Shown here in pieces: positions 1 through 10,736 of a DNA stretch of 64,000 nucleotides. Both the position numbers and the translations under genes were made by a program. The stretch is from assembly GCF_040529185.1 (NCBI RefSeq), contig NZ_CP159510.1, forward strand, positions 806,001 through 870,000, given 5' to 3'. Position 1 is the stretch's first letter. Every line of letters begins with the position of its first letter. Origin of the DNA: Sporolactobacillus sp. Y61 (GTDB lineage: Bacteria > Bacillota > Bacilli > Bacillales > Sporolactobacillaceae). A model generated the notes under the pieces. The model was not told the origin of the DNA and ran no database searches. It saw only the letters and a program-made list of their open reading frames with translations.

Positions 1-1
1 T

Positions 2-937
2 CAGGCACCGGATCTTGACGCCATCGGTTCCTGCATCGGATTGTTGAAAATTGCCCATGCCAACGGCCGGAGCGCGAAAATAGTGATGGATCGTCAGAAA
101 AATGTCACAGGTGTTGCCCGACTGCTTGACGAAATAAAAAAGCACAAAAATCTGTGGACAAGCTTCATCTCTGCAGAGCAGGCCCATGCCGAAGTCACCA
201 GGCGGACGCTCGTGATTGTTGCAGATACGCACAGGCCGTCGATGGTCGTCGACCGGACACTGCTTGATGATGTTCACCGGGTGGTTGGGATTGATCATCA
301 TCGGCGCGCTGAGGAATTTGTAAAAGATCCTGTCCTGGTTTATATGGAGCCCTATGCCTCGTCGACATCGGAACTGGTGACGGAGCTGCTGGAGTATCAG
401 TCGAATGAGCGTCCACTTGACGTCATTGAAGCGACAGCGATGCTGGGCGGTATTGCCGTTGACACGAAGAATTTCACCCTCCGCACAGGGTTTCGTACAT
501 TTGATGCAGCCTCATATCTTCGGGCACATGGCGCAGATACAATTCTTGTTCAGAAATTTTTAAGTGACGATCTTGAGCAGTTTAACCAGCGTGCCGCACT
601 CATCCACAGGACAAAGATCTATCGCCCGAAAGTTGCGATTGTGACTGGTGATCAGGACAAGACCTATGATCAGGTGCTGCTTGCCCAGACAGCAGATACA
701 CTGCTGATGCTGGAAGGAATCAGGACCTCTTTTGTCATTGGTATGAGAGAGGATGGGAAAGTGGGTATCAGTGCCCGCTCGCTCGGTGATATGAATGTCC
801 AGATCATAATGGAGAGTCTTGGGGGCGGCGGTCATTTAAATACTGCTGCGACACAGCTCGAACACGAGAGCGTCTCATCGGCGGAAGAAAAAGTGAAACA
901 GGCGATTGACCGTTATATTGAAGGAGGTTTGTCATAA
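2..937 (+). CDS. gdpP: Cyclic-di-AMP phosphodiesterase GdpP, C-terminal part (gene cut by window edge)
   Basis: The open frame runs in from before base 1, so only the last ~311 residues are present. These are the DHH/DHHA1 catalytic module, which hydrolyses the second messenger c-di-AMP to pApA. The first residues carry the metal-binding PDLDAIGS motif, followed by the GIDHH (DHH) motif at about bases 280-300 and the GGGGH motif of DHHA1 near 820-835. The membrane, PAS and GGDEF-like parts expected upstream lie outside the window. The stop codon abuts the rplI start with no gap, the usual gdpP-rplI pairing in Bacilli. Internal methionines or TTGs are not real starts because homology continues to the window edge. 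Confidence 0.95.
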   Translation, partial: QAPDLDAIGSCIGLLKIAHANGRSAKIVMDRQKNVTGVARLLDEIKKHKNLWTSFISAEQAHAEVTRRTLVIVADTHRPSMVVDRTLLDDVHRVVGIDHHRRAEEFVKDPVLVYMEPYASSTSELVTELLEYQSNERPLDVIEATAMLGGIAVDTKNFTLRTGFRTFDAASYLRAHGADTILVQKFLSDDLEQFNQRAALIHRTKIYRPKVAIVTGDQDKTYDQVLLAQTADTLLMLEGIRTSFVIGMREDGKVGISARSLGDMNVQIIMESLGGGGHLNTAATQLEHESVSSAEEKVKQAIDRYIEGGLS

Positions 938-1381
938 ATGAAAGTCATTTTTGTGAAAGACGTGAAAGGAAAAGGCCGTTCAGGCGAAATCAAAGAGGTC
1001 TCTGAAGGCTATGCCCGCAATTATCTGTTTCCACAGAATCTGGCTGTCGCGGCAAATAAAAGCAGCCTGAGCCAGCTTGCTGCAAGAAAGAGGAAAAAGA
1101 AACAGAATGAAGAAAAAGAACGTCAGGAAGCTGAATCATTGAAAGCAAAAATCGAAAAAGTAACCGTTGAGCTGCAGGCAAAATCAGGTGAAGGAGGCAG
1201 ATTGTTCGGCTCGATCACGAGTAAACAAATTGCCCAGGCACTGAAAAAGATGGATATCACCATTGATAAAAGAAAGATCGACCTCGCTGAGCCGATTCGT
1301 TCACTTGGATACACGGATGTTCCGCTGAAACTGCACCCGGATGTAACAGCAAAGGTTAAGGTACATGTGCAAGAACAGTAA
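938..1381 (+). CDS. rplI: 50S ribosomal protein L9
   Basis: 147 residues, the normal size for bacterial L9. The N-terminal globular domain has the family signature around [13 protein letters not shown] (residues ~28-40), followed by the long charged connecting helix (residues ~45-75, rich in K/E/R) and the C-terminal rRNA-binding domain. It binds domain V of 23S rRNA near the L1 stalk. The start directly follows the gdpP stop; an AGGAGG-like site lies within the end of gdpP (about 921-926), so the two are probably translationally coupled. Confidence 0.97.
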   Translation: MKVIFVKDVKGKGRSGEIKEVSEGYARNYLFPQNLAVAANKSSLSQLAARKRKKKQNEEKERQEAESLKAKIEKVTVELQAKSGEGGRLFGSITSKQIAQALKKMDITIDKRKIDLAEPIRSLGYTDVPLKLHPDVTAKVKVHVQEQ

Positions 1382-1450
1382 AATGTCTGAAACAATATTT
1401 TTTTCATGCTTCAAGACCTGAGAGTGGGTGCCTAAGGGAGGAGAAAGAAA

Positions 1451-2817
1451 ATGAGTGATTTATTTGCTGACCGGACTCCTCCGCACAATACGGAAGCGGA
1501 GCAGGCGGTGCTGGGTGCCATATTTCTGGAACCCGCGGCAGTCGTCACAGCTTCAGAGCTTCTCGTACCCGAGGATTTTTACCATACCGGCAATCAGCTG
1601 ATCTTTTCCGTTATGCTGAGTCTGTCTGATCGAAATGAGCCGGTTGACGTTGTCACAGTGACCAACGCTCTGCAGACGGGAAAACACCTCGAAGAAGTTG
1701 GCGGGGTCTCCTATCTTGCGGATTTGGCCGGTTCAGCGCCGACAGCAGCAAATATTGAATACTACTGTCATATTGTTGCGGAAAAATCACTGCTCCGCCG
1801 GCTGATCCGTACAGCCACACACATCGTTTCCGATGGCTATACCCGGGATGATGATGTGGAGACGATCGTTGACGATGCCGAACGGGAGATCCTTGAAGTC
1901 TCCGAACGGAAGCGGGCCGGTGAATTCCGCCCGATCAAAGATGTCCTGATCGAAACATACGATAATATCGAAGCATTGCACAGTCGTAAAGACGATGTGA
2001 CGGGAACACCAACGGGATTCATGGAACTGGACCGGATGACTGCCGGCTTTCAGAAAAGTGATCTCATTATTGTTGCCGCCCGCCCATCCGTAGGTAAGAC
2101 GGCCTTTGCCTTGAATATTGCTCAGAATGTGGCCACGAAAAGTGATGCCAATGTAGCGATTTTCAGTCTGGAAATGGGCGCCCGTCAGCTGGCCATGCGT
2201 ATGCTCTGTGCTGAAGGAAATATCGATGCCCAGAAGCTGCGTACAGGAAACCTTGAAGATGATGACTGGCAAAAACTGACAATGGCGATGGGCAGCCTGT
2301 CGCGTGCCGGAATCTATATTGACGATTCACCGGGATCCGGGTTAATGATATACGGGCAAAATGCCGGAGACTTAAGCAGGAAAAAGGACTGGATCTTGTG
2401 ATCATTGACTATCTTCAGCTGATTACGGGGACAGGCAGCATGCATCGCCAGGAAAACCGGCAGCAGGAAGTGTCCGAGATTTCCCGGACACTAAAAGCTA
2501 TGGCACGTGAACTGGATGTGCCGGTCATTGCCCTGTCACAGCTCTCAAGAGGTGTAGAAGCACGTCAGGACAAGCGCCCCATGATGAGCGATATCCGCGA
2601 ATCAGGCAGTATCGAGCAGGATGCCGATGTCGTCGCTTTTCTCTATCGGGACGATTATTACAATAAAGAAAGCGAAAAACAAAACATTATCGAAATTATA
2701 ATTGCCAAACAGCGTAATGGTCCGGTAGGCACCGTCGAGCTGGCTTTTATTAAGGAATACAATAAGTTTGTCAATATTGACAGGAAACATCAGGACGACA
2801 TTCCCCGTGGTGCATAA
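1451..2817 (+). CDS. dnaB: Replicative DNA helicase DnaB, interrupted by a one-base frameshift
   Basis: Hexameric 5'-3' helicase of the replication fork. The first frame (1451-2401) covers the N-terminal domain ([10 protein letters not shown] start), the linker and Walker A (ARPSVGKT, residue ~210). The second frame (2398-2817) covers Walker B (IIDYLQL) and the C-terminal RecA-fold motifs ([24 protein letters not shown]). The break is at about 2333-2335, where CCGGGATCC needs one more base; adding one G restores a continuous ~455-residue protein through the conserved [10 protein letters not shown] stretch. As dnaB is essential and all motifs are intact on either side, a homopolymer sequencing error is the likeliest explanation. 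A GGAGG site precedes the ATG. Confidence 0.93.
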
Positions 2818-2922
2818 GTCATTTTATCTGCTTTTTGAATGTACAAAAATGAAATATGAAATTTTTGCGGAAGCTACTGCCGGGGGTCAGAGACTTGTCG
2901 GCAGGCACCTTTTCTTCGTAAT

Positions 2923-3000
2923 AAATCCGAACGAATCTGGTTTTTTAAATACAAATGTTCGTATTTTGCATTGACTTATACAGAGGAGACCTGTTAGACT
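2923..3000 (+). promoter_or_regulatory. Paired PurBoxes and promoter upstream of purA
   Basis: CCGAAC (2927-2932) and an inverted GTTCG (2957-2961) are separated by 24 nt. This matches the inverted PurBox pair bound by the PurR repressor in Bacilli, which senses PRPP. Just downstream lies a candidate sigma-A promoter: TTGACT (2971-2976), 18 nt, then the extended -10 TG-T-TAGACT (2992-3000). The boxes end just upstream of the -35, an arrangement that fits PurR control of purA. Motif match by eye only. Confidence 0.65.
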
Positions 3001-3102
3001 GAACAGGGATCTTTGATGCCCGAAATTTACCGGATGTATAAACAAGTTGCAAACTGGAACAGAAATTTTAAATTTTTAAGGATGAGCTAGGGGGCTGGAT
3101 GG

Positions 3103-4389
3103 ATGTCTTCTGTAGTTGTTGTTGGTGCTCAGTGGGGCGATGAAGGAAAAGGAAAAATCACGGATTACCTTTCGGAAAATTCAGAAGTGGTCTCCCGTTA
3201 TCAGGGAGGCGACAATGCCGGCCACACGATCGTCTGGAATGGCAAAACGTATAAATTAAGACTGATGCCGTCGGGAATCCTGTATTCTGAAAAAATCTGC
3301 GTTCTCGGTAATGGCATGGTGATCAATCCAAAATCGCTCTGCAACGAACTGGACTACATGGAGAAAAGGGGCATACCGACTGATCATCTGCGCATCAGTA
3401 ATCGCGCACATATCGTACTGCCTTACCATATCAGACTGGATATTCTTGAAGAAGAACGAAAAGGTGCATCAAAAATAGGAACGACTCAGAAAGGGATCGG
3501 GCCGGCTTATATGGATAAAGCGGCGAGAACCGGGATTCGAATGGCAGATTTGCTTGAACCGGAGACGTTCAGAGAAAAACTGTTAAGGAATCTGGCACAG
3601 AAGAATCGTCTGCTTGAAAAAATGTATGAGAGCGATGGCTTTAATATTGACGATATTTATGGTGAATATCTGGCCTATGGCGAGCGGCTGCGCCACCTCG
3701 TCTGTGACACTTCGGCAGTCCTGAATGAAGCTCTGGATGCCGGGCGGCGCGTGCTGTTCGAAGGGGCGCAGGGTTGCATGCTGGATATCGATCAGGGGAC
3801 CTATCCTTTTGTGACCTCTTCCAATCCGGTTGCCGGGGGTGTGACCATAGGCGCCGGTGTCGGCCCGACAAAGATTAATCATGTTGTGGGCTGCGCAAAG
3901 GCTTATACGACACGCGTGGGTGACGGTCCGTTTCCTACTGAACTGACCAATGCCACTGGTGACCGGATTCGTGAGACGGGTCATGAGTATGGAACCGTGA
4001 CGGGCCGGCCGCGCCGGGTCGGCTGGCTGGATACGGTTGTTCTGCGTCATTCCCGCCGCGTCAGCGGACTGACGGACCTGTCACTGAACTGTGTCGATGT
4101 GCTGACCGGGCTTGAGACAGTAAAGATCTGCAAGGCGTACGAATATAACGGCGAAGTGATCCATGAGTTTCCGGCAAGCCTGAAGGTTCTGGCGGCCTGC
4201 AAACCGGTTTATGAGGAAATGCCGGGCTGGTCGGAGGACATCACGGGAGCCCGTTCACTTTCTGATCTGCCGCAGAATGCGCGTCACTATATGGAACGCA
4301 TTTCTCAGCTGTCCGAAGTGCCGTTATCCCTCTTTTCTGTTGGACCCGACCGGTCGCAGACGATTGAAGTGCGCAGTGTTTTTGCCTGA
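3103..4389 (+). CDS. purA: Adenylosuccinate synthetase
   Basis: 428 residues, full length. It catalyses the GTP-dependent joining of IMP and aspartate, the first committed step to AMP. The N-terminus carries the GTP-binding loop QWGDEGKGK (residues ~10-18) with its catalytic Asp, then GDNAGHT with the catalytic His, and the IMP-binding [14 protein letters not shown] segment near residues 127-140. A purine-rich GGGGGCTGG stretch precedes the ATG. The gene stands alone between dnaB and a tRNA cluster and is probably repressed by PurR through the upstream PurBoxes. Confidence 0.97.
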   Translation: MSSVVVVGAQWGDEGKGKITDYLSENSEVVSRYQGGDNAGHTIVWNGKTYKLRLMPSGILYSEKICVLGNGMVINPKSLCNELDYMEKRGIPTDHLRISNRAHIVLPYHIRLDILEEERKGASKIGTTQKGIGPAYMDKAARTGIRMADLLEPETFREKLLRNLAQKNRLLEKMYESDGFNIDDIYGEYLAYGERLRHLVCDTSAVLNEALDAGRRVLFEGAQGCMLDIDQGTYPFVTSSNPVAGGVTIGAGVGPTKINHVVGCAKAYTTRVGDGPFPTELTNATGDRIRETGHEYGTVTGRPRRVGWLDTVVLRHSRRVSGLTDLSLNCVDVLTGLETVKICKAYEYNGEVIHEFPASLKVLAACKPVYEEMPGWSEDITGARSLSDLPQNARHYMERISQLSEVPLSLFSVGPDRSQTIEVRSVFA

Positions 4390-4438
4390 AGAAAAATGAA
4401 TCTGATTGCAGGCAGAGAAACAGGTGCTGATAAAAAGC

Positions 4439-4467
4439 TTGCTATTCTTATCCTGGGATGGTACAAT
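4439..4467 (+). promoter_or_regulatory. Sigma-A promoter for the tRNA cluster
   Basis: TTGCTA (4439-4444), 17-nt spacer, then TACAAT (4462-4467) preceded by TG-G (extended -10). It lies about 40 bases before the first tRNA and fits a strong stable-RNA promoter. Confidence 0.65.
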
Positions 4468-4505
4468 ATTGTCTGTGCCGCAAAAGGGCAATCAGATTTT
4501 ATTGT

Positions 4506-4579
<74 letters not shown>

Positions 4580-4584
4580 TTAAT

Positions 4585-4657
4585 GGGTCCGTGGTGTAGT
4601 GGTTAACATGCCTGCCTGTCACGCAGGAGATCGGCGGTTCAAATCCGCTCGGACCCG
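4585..4657 (+). tRNA. tRNA-Asp (GTC)
   Basis: Acceptor GGGTCCG pairs with CGGACCC. The anticodon loop CTGTCAC gives GTC at 4618-4620. The D-arm has AGTGGTTA, the T-arm is standard and the discriminator is G. No CCA is encoded. It begins 5 bases after the tRNA-fMet end, so both are probably cut from one transcript. Confidence 0.95.
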
Positions 4658-4669
4658 CATTACATATAT

Positions 4670-4742
<73 letters not shown>

Positions 4743-4787
4743 TGTTTCATCGGACATAATATGGCGTGAATGCCTTCGGAACAATTT

Positions 4788-4830
4788 AAGACCTCCGGAT
4801 CATCAGGATCCGGAGGTCTTGTTTGTCCTT
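4788..4830 (+). terminator. Intrinsic terminator of the tRNA cluster
   Basis: A 14-bp near-perfect hairpin: the left arm AAGACCTCCGGATC starts at 4788 and the right arm GATCCGGAGGTCTT ends at 4820. It is followed by the T-rich GTTTGTCCTT and closes the tRNA transcript before walR. Confidence 0.85.
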
Positions 4831-4880
4831 AAATGTCGTATAAAAGGTTTAGAAGGATGTAGCTAGCCACCGGAGGCGTT

Positions 4881-4910
4881 ATGACAGCCCCGGAATGATT
4901 ATGGTAAAAT
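4881..4910 (+). promoter_or_regulatory. Candidate sigma-A promoter for the walRK operon
   Basis: ATGACA (4881-4886), 18-nt spacer, and TAAAAT (4905-4910) with TG-G before it (extended -10). It sits ~137 nt upstream of walR in an otherwise gene-free 300-nt gap. No WalR-type direct repeat was recognised here. Confidence 0.5.
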
Positions 4911-5046
4911 GAGTGGGAACATGGAAGGATCCCCGATCCGGAATTCTTTTACCGGAGGCGGATACCTGAAGCAGCTGAGTGATTGATAGATGATTAAAAT
5001 AGAAAATAAAACGATAAAAAAATGAAGACAGAGGAGGTTCACCGGA

Positions 5047-5763
5047 ATGGACAGCAAGATATTAGTCGTAGATGATGAGCAGCCAATTGCAGATATCCTG
5101 CAGTTTAATCTTGAAAAAGAAGGGTATCAGGTCGTCTGTGCTTATGATGGCGGCGAAGCACTCGAGAAGGTGGAACAGGAGCATCCGGATATGGTCCTGC
5201 TGGATGTGATGTTGCCGGTAAAAGACGGAATGGAAGTCTGTCGTGAAATACGAAAAAAATATACCATGCCAATCATTATGCTGACGGCGAAAGATTCGGA
5301 AATCGACAAGGTCCTCGGGCTTGAAATGGGGGCCGATGACTATGTCACAAAACCGTTCAGCAATCGTGAATTAATTGCCCGGGTGAAAGCCAATCTGAGG
5401 CGGCACAAGGCTGAATCAAGTGAACAGAAGAAGGGCAGGGAGAATAATATTGAAATCGGTGACCTGGTTATTCATCTGGATGCTTATGTCGTCACCAAAC
5501 GGGGTAAGGTCATTGAACTGACCCACCGGGAATTTGAATTGCTGCGTTATCTCGCTGAACACATTGGTCAGGTCATGACCAGAGAAAACCTTCTTCAGAC
5601 GGTATGGGGTTACGATTACTTTGGTGATGTCCGCACGGTCGACGTCACGGTCCGGCGCCTGCGCGAAAAAATAGAAGATAACCCAAGCCGGCCGGAGTGG
5701 ATTGTGACCAGACGGGGCGTCGGATATTATCTCAATGCCCCTGACCAGGAGAAGTCGGAATGA
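5047..5763 (+). CDS. walR: Response regulator WalR (YycF), cell-wall metabolism
   Basis: 238 residues. The receiver domain (1-120) has the acidic pair D9-D10, phospho-acceptor D53 (LLDVMLP), the switch Thr in MLTAKDS and the conserved Lys in VTKPF. The C-terminal OmpR/PhoB winged helix (~135-230) holds the [15 protein letters not shown] recognition segment. This is the essential regulator of autolysins and wall homeostasis in low-GC Gram-positives. The GGAGG site (5033-5037) is well placed. Its stop overlaps the walK start by 4 bases, so the two are coupled in the walRK-HIJ operon. Confidence 0.96.
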   Translation: MDSKILVVDDEQPIADILQFNLEKEGYQVVCAYDGGEALEKVEQEHPDMVLLDVMLPVKDGMEVCREIRKKYTMPIIMLTAKDSEIDKVLGLEMGADDYVTKPFSNRELIARVKANLRRHKAESSEQKKGRENNIEIGDLVIHLDAYVVTKRGKVIELTHREFELLRYLAEHIGQVMTRENLLQTVWGYDYFGDVRTVDVTVRRLREKIEDNPSRPEWIVTRRGVGYYLNAPDQEKSE

Positions 5764-7571
5764 ATAAAGTCGGTTTTTTTAAATCGATTCAATTTAAAAT
5801 TGTACTCGTTTACACCCTGCTCATTCTTCTGGCCATGCAGTTAATTGGTGTTTATTTCACTGATCGCCTGAAAACGATGCAGCTCGATAGTTTTGAAGAG
5901 ACGCTGGTCAGCCAGAGCAACCTGATCGCCGCGAATATCAGTGAGGTCCTGAGAGAAAACAAAGATACAGATACGAGTCCGTCGAATCTTTCAGATCAGA
6001 TCAGCAGCCAGTTTTCTGATCTGGACAGTGACTTCCGGGAAGTCGAAGTGATTGATCAGAACCGGGTCATTGTCGCAGCGGACAACCAAAGTGCTGTTGG
6101 GAAAACGACAACAAACAGCCTGATTCTGCAGGACCTTCGCGCGACATCGACAAACCGATACAGAATGACTAATGGCAGCAGTGGTGAGCGCGTTAATATT
6201 GTCACTGTCCCCATCGTGGTGGGAAATCAGCATTATGGCGTGCTCTATGTGGAAAAAAGTTTTGAAGGAGTTTACGATCAGCTGCGGGAAATCAATCAGA
6301 TCCTCGCTGCAGCGACTATTTTCTCCCTTCTTGTGACGGCCGTTCTTGGCTTTTTTCTGTCCAGAACCGTCACGAAGCCACTTGTACAGATGCAGCGACA
6401 GGTTCTCGCCGTGTCGCAGGGAAACTTTAATCGAAAAGTGGAAATGACGGAAAAAGATGAAATTGGACAGCTGGCGGCTTCATTTAATAACATGACGGCA
6501 AAATTACGTGAAGCAACGGCAAACACCGAATCGGAACGAAGGAAGTTAAAGTCTGTCCTGACCTATATGACCGATGGGGTCATCGCAACCGATCGCAAAG
6601 GCAACGTCATTTTGATGAATAACCGGGCAGAGGATCTCCTGGGTGTGTATCGCCATGACGTGACAGGCAATTCCATTCTTGATCTGCTCAAAATCCGCAA
6701 AGATTATAAGATCATGGATCTGTATAATCTGACGGATTCGATTGTCCTGGATTTCAGCACAGATACAGATACGATACTCCTGAGGGCCAATTTTTCCGTG
6801 ATTAAAAAAGAAAATGGCCTGACCAGCGGGCTCATTGCCGTTATTCATGACGTCACAGAACAGGAGCAGGTTGATATGGAACGTCGCGAGTTTGTTGCCA
6901 ATGTGTCGCATGAACTGCGAACGCCTCTGACGACGATGAAAAGTTACCTGGAGGCGCTTCAGGATGGGGCTGTAAAAGATGAGCGGCTCGCGGCCAAGTT
7001 TCTTGATGTCACCCAGCGGGAAACAGAACGCATGATCCGTCTGGTCCGCGACCTGCTGCAATTGTCGCGGCTGGATTCAAAGGATTACAAGCTCAATCTG
7101 CAACGTACGGATTATATTACTTTCTGCGAACAGATTATTGACCGATTCGAAATGACGAAGAATCAAAATATACAATTTGTCAGGAAATTTCCCCGGGGAG
7201 GTCCCTGTTTTGTTCAGATTGACCGGGATAAACTGACACAGGTGATTGATAACATTATCTCTAACGCCATGAAGTATTCGCCGGATGGCGGGATCATTAC
7301 TTTTGCAGTGATCAAAAAAGGACGCAAGATCAGGACCATGATTAAAGATCAGGGCGTTGGTATTCCGAAAGAAAATCTGACGAAAATTTTCAACCGTTTT
7401 TACCGTGTGGATCGTGCCCGGTCCCGAAAACTGGGAGGTACAGGTCTCGGCCTGGCCATTGCAAAGGAAATGATTGAAGCGCAGGGTGGAGATATCTGGG
7501 CGGAGAGTGAGTGGAATCATGGGACAACCATCCACTTTATTCTTCCTCTTGACCAGGAGGGTGAACAATGA
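5760..7571 (+). CDS. walK: Sensor histidine kinase WalK (YycG)
   Basis: 603 residues. A first membrane helix (~10-30), an extracellular Cache-type sensor loop (~32-180), a second helix (~182-202), HAMP (~203-255), PAS (~265-370), HisKA with phospho-acceptor H384 in [13 protein letters not shown], and a HATPase domain with the N box ([11 protein letters not shown]), G1 (DQGVGIP) and G2 (GGTGLGLAI). It phosphorylates WalR and senses wall or lipid II status. Length and architecture are typical of Bacilli. Confidence 0.96.
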   Translation: MNKVGFFKSIQFKIVLVYTLLILLAMQLIGVYFTDRLKTMQLDSFEETLVSQSNLIAANISEVLRENKDTDTSPSNLSDQISSQFSDLDSDFREVEVIDQNRVIVAADNQSAVGKTTTNSLILQDLRATSTNRYRMTNGSSGERVNIVTVPIVVGNQHYGVLYVEKSFEGVYDQLREINQILAAATIFSLLVTAVLGFFLSRTVTKPLVQMQRQVLAVSQGNFNRKVEMTEKDEIGQLAASFNNMTAKLREATANTESERRKLKSVLTYMTDGVIATDRKGNVILMNNRAEDLLGVYRHDVTGNSILDLLKIRKDYKIMDLYNLTDSIVLDFSTDTDTILLRANFSVIKKENGLTSGLIAVIHDVTEQEQVDMERREFVANVSHELRTPLTTMKSYLEALQDGAVKDERLAAKFLDVTQRETERMIRLVRDLLQLSRLDSKDYKLNLQRTDYITFCEQIIDRFEMTKNQNIQFVRKFPRGGPCFVQIDRDKLTQVIDNIISNAMKYSPDGGIITFAVIKKGRKIRTMIKDQGVGIPKENLTKIFNRFYRVDRARSRKLGGTGLGLAIAKEMIEAQGGDIWAESEWNHGTTIHFILPLDQEGEQ

Positions 7572-8902
7572 ACAGAGAAACCTTTAAATCTATTCTATTG
7601 GCCATTCTCGTCCTTGCCAGTGTTGCTATGACCTGGAATATCTGGTTTTACAAGGCGGATTTTCAAAAATATCAGGGTCCTTCGACGTCGGCGACCACGG
7701 TCTCCATTGCAGAAGCACGTCGTTTAACCGATGTTGTGCGCCCGTCGCTTGCTCTGGAGCACACGGGAAATGAGGTGATGGGAAAGGACAGGAGCAGTGA
7801 AATCACGCCGGTCTATAATGTCTATCTGTCGGCAGAATTCAGTCAGGTCGTGCCCAATGCCAGACAGAAGCCGCCGCTGAAAAAGAATGGCTCCACTTCT
7901 TATGAAATTATATTTCCGGCTCCACTTACCGGCGATACCCTGAAAAAGGTCTTCCATTTTGATCAGGATGAAGAAGAGATTCCGAAACACGTTATGGTAG
8001 ATCGAGTCGAGCTGTATACCCCCGGGTCTGAATCCGGACTTATGGCGGTATTTCGTTCAGAAAATGGGCGCGATCAGTTTACTGCACTTGTTGGTAAAGT
8101 CGATACTCGCCGTCTGAATACCCTTTTTTCCAAAGGTGAGAACAGAACGTTCAGCAAATTTTCATTCAATCGAAAGATCACTTATCTGCCTGATGAAGAA
8201 ACGACCATCAGGCCGGTTGTGTTGTACTTTGAAAAAACGCCGGCGGAATCCTTCATTCCCGTCCTTTTTACCGATCCCAGAAATGTTGTCCGTTCCAGGG
8301 ATAAGAATGCGTATACCGACTGGGCAAGTCAGCTGGAGACAACATCGACCATTCTTCAGTATGTCAACCCGGGAATCAGTGGCGGTAACGAAGCGATATC
8401 AGATCCCATTGTCCACAGTTTTGATTTTATTAATAAATACAAAGCGTGGACCGATGATTTTATGTACGATGGACTCTCCATATCGAACGAAGGAAAACAG
8501 AATACCGTTGATTTCCGCATTTTGCTTGGCGATTATATGCTTTATAATACAGAATATTACCCCAACATGTATTTAACGATGATGGAACTGACCTGGAAAA
8601 GTCAGGAACTCTATCATTTCGACCGAACACTTCTGACTTTAACACGCATTGATGCACCAGGGGAAGTGACACTGGAATCCGGACAGGATATACTTGATAA
8701 ACTGAGAAGGGCCTCGGTATCCATCCATAATATTCAGGATATGGCGATTGGATACAGGGTAAATAATCCAAAATCTGAGAGTATTCATTCTTTAAAGGCG
8801 ATGCCGGACTGGTTTTATAAGATTGGCGGTCAGTGGTATTCTGCAACGGAAACGATCACCCCGCCCCAGCTGAATCAAACGAAGGAGCAGGATGCACCAT
8901 GA
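7568..8902 (+). CDS. yycH: YycH, regulator of WalK
   Basis: 444 residues with an N-terminal signal anchor (residues ~8-27) and a large extracytoplasmic domain. In Bacillus, YycH and YycI form a membrane complex that restrains WalK; in Staphylococcus they activate it. The start overlaps the walK stop by 4 bases and the stop overlaps yycI by 4, so the whole block is one tightly coupled operon. The assignment rests on position, length and topology, as the family is poorly conserved in sequence. Confidence 0.9.
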   Translation: MNRETFKSILLAILVLASVAMTWNIWFYKADFQKYQGPSTSATTVSIAEARRLTDVVRPSLALEHTGNEVMGKDRSSEITPVYNVYLSAEFSQVVPNARQKPPLKKNGSTSYEIIFPAPLTGDTLKKVFHFDQDEEEIPKHVMVDRVELYTPGSESGLMAVFRSENGRDQFTALVGKVDTRRLNTLFSKGENRTFSKFSFNRKITYLPDEETTIRPVVLYFEKTPAESFIPVLFTDPRNVVRSRDKNAYTDWASQLETTSTILQYVNPGISGGNEAISDPIVHSFDFINKYKAWTDDFMYDGLSISNEGKQNTVDFRILLGDYMLYNTEYYPNMYLTMMELTWKSQELYHFDRTLLTLTRIDAPGEVTLESGQDILDKLRRASVSIHNIQDMAIGYRVNNPKSESIHSLKAMPDWFYKIGGQWYSATETITPPQLNQTKEQDAP

Positions 8903-9705
8903 ACTGGAGTAAGACAAAATCGATCTTTATCATCTGCTTTCTCCTTCTGGATGCCTTCCTGATCTTTGAACTTTATCTCAGACAGCAGGATGAAGGAATG
9001 GAAGGGCCAGCCGGATCGACAACCGGGACTAATTCATTTCGAATTGAAACAGAATTGCCCTCGACACCGCAGGATGTAACTTTTCTCAGAGGGACACGAA
9101 CAGATTTTTCGAAAGAAAAGGAAAATGTGACCAATCTGGTTAATCCGACCGGCGCAACGGTCCGTCAGAAAGTCGGCATAGAGGATGACGGCATGCAGCT
9201 GCACAGCACATTCGATCAGCCGGTTAAAGCTCAATCGAACGGCATCGAACTGCAGAAACGTCTTCTGAATCTTGTTTACCAGGGTCAGAACTATACATAC
9301 TGGCAGTCGAATAAGGAAACCGGAACAATGGACTATGCTCAGCTGTACGATGGGCGACCGGTGTTCATCAGTAAACGCAGCAATGTGCAAATGCTTGAGT
9401 TCACCGTGACCGATAACCAGATCACCGGCTACAGGCAAAGTTATTTTACTTTTAAAAAGTCCAATACGGTTGATGTGATCAGTGCAGCTCGTGCAATTAG
9501 TAATCTGGGGAATTCAACAGACCTTCTGGATAATGAGCAGCCGCGCATTACCGGGATAGAACTTGGTTACGTAAATCTGGTTGGTGATGCCGGATCGGAT
9601 CCTCTTATTTTTATCCCGGCCTGGAGTATTCATGTCAAGACGAAACAGGGAACTTCTGAATATTTTATTAACGCTGTTTCGGGTAATCTTCAGTCCATCG
9701 AATAA
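8899..9705 (+). CDS. yycI: YycI, regulator of WalK
   Basis: 268 residues. Starting at 8899 gives a short cytoplasmic segment (MNWSKTKSIF) and one membrane anchor (~8-27), then an extracytoplasmic domain with the partner fold of YycH. An upstream in-frame start at 8833 would lie inside yycH and add no family sequence. GAAGGAGCAGG just upstream is the ribosome site. It works with YycH to modulate WalK. Confidence 0.92.
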   Translation: MNWSKTKSIFIICFLLLDAFLIFELYLRQQDEGMEGPAGSTTGTNSFRIETELPSTPQDVTFLRGTRTDFSKEKENVTNLVNPTGATVRQKVGIEDDGMQLHSTFDQPVKAQSNGIELQKRLLNLVYQGQNYTYWQSNKETGTMDYAQLYDGRPVFISKRSNVQMLEFTVTDNQITGYRQSYFTFKKSNTVDVISAARAISNLGNSTDLLDNEQPRITGIELGYVNLVGDAGSDPLIFIPAWSIHVKTKQGTSEYFINAVSGNLQSIE

Positions 9706-9729
9706 TCTGAAACAGACAGATGAGAAAGC

Positions 9730-9747
9730 GGCCTGAGGGGACAGGCC
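9730..9747 (+). other. Small GC hairpin in the yycI-walJ gap
   Basis: GGCCTG-AGGGGA-CAGGCC forms a 6-bp all-strong stem inside the 63-nt gap. There is no T-run after it, so it is not a typical terminator. It could act as an mRNA processing or stability element that sets the walJ level. Confidence 0.35.
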
Positions 9748-9768
9748 GTGGAGAGAGGAAGACAGACC

Positions 9769-10557
9769 ATGCAGTACAGCGTACTTGCGAGCGGAAGTAC
9801 AGGAAATTCACTTTATATTGAAACGCAGCAGCATAAACTGCTGATTGACTGCGGACTGAGTGGCAGGAAGATGGTTGCCCTTCTGGGTGAAATAGGGAAA
9901 AAAGCGGAAGATATCGATGCCATACTGGTTACGCATGAGCACAGTGACCATGTGCGCGGGTTAGGTGTTTTCGCCCGGCGTTTTCATACACCGGTTTATG
10001 CCAATGAAAAAACCTGGCAGGCAATGGCGTCGACGATTGGCCGCATTCCGGTTGAGCAGAAGTTTACCTTTCGTGCCAATTCGGTAAAAAGTTTCGGAGA
10101 TCTTGATATTGAATCTTTTTCAGTGTCGCATGATGCCGCGGATCCCATGTTCTATGTGATTCATGACCAGGGTAAAAAGATGACGCTTCTCACAGATCTT
10201 GGCTATGTTTCCGATCATATCAAAGGATTAATCCGAGATTCAGATACTTATGTGATCGAAGCGAACCATGACACGGAAATGCTGATGATGGGTCGGTATC
10301 CCTGGAGTGTTAAGCGGAGAATTCTGGGGGATACCGGTCATATATCCAATGATGAATCAGGGATTGCGCTGACAGAGGTGCTGGGTAATCGGACGAAGAG
10401 CGTGTATCTGGCCCACCTGAGCCGGGACAATAACATGAAAGAACTGGCCAGAATGAGCGTCGGGCAGCGCCTTGAAGATCAGGGGCTCCGTATTGGGCGG
10501 GATCTGAGCCTTTATGATACGGATCCGGAGCATGCGACAGATTTAAAGGCGATGTAG
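9769..10557 (+). CDS. walJ: WalJ (YycJ), metallo-beta-lactamase-fold hydrolase
   Basis: 262 residues from the ATG at 9769, chosen over an in-frame ATG-less start at 9748 because GAGAGGAAG lies 8-9 bases before it and the family begins at MQYSVLASGS. The metal-binding motif THEHSDH is at residues ~55-61, with further ligands in SVSHDAADP, LLTDLGY and the late HLS. This is a cytoplasmic MBL-fold protein linked to coordination of division and replication, and the last gene of the wal operon. A small GC hairpin sits between yycI and this gene. Confidence 0.94.
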   Translation: MQYSVLASGSTGNSLYIETQQHKLLIDCGLSGRKMVALLGEIGKKAEDIDAILVTHEHSDHVRGLGVFARRFHTPVYANEKTWQAMASTIGRIPVEQKFTFRANSVKSFGDLDIESFSVSHDAADPMFYVIHDQGKKMTLLTDLGYVSDHIKGLIRDSDTYVIEANHDTEMLMMGRYPWSVKRRILGDTGHISNDESGIALTEVLGNRTKSVYLAHLSRDNNMKELARMSVGQRLEDQGLRIGRDLSLYDTDPEHATDLKAM

Positions 10558-10636
10558 GTTTAAATGATCCTGTATACGGAGATCCTTTGGAAAAACATCC
10601 GCTTTTTTTGATGTTTATAAAAATAGTCACATAATT

Positions 10637-10665
10637 TTCATAAGAATAGTAATTGGTGCTACATT
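10637..10665 (+). promoter_or_regulatory. Candidate promoter for htrA
   Basis: TTCATA (10637-10642), 17-nt spacer, TACATT (10660-10665) with TG-C before it. It lies 72 nt upstream of the htrA start. The -35 is poor, which would suit an activated, stress-responsive promoter. Confidence 0.4.
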
Positions 10666-10736
10666 AAGCTTAAAGGATGAATCGAGGATGCGCCTTTCGA
10701 TTCTGATAGCAATGTGAGTAGAGGAGGATTATCGGT

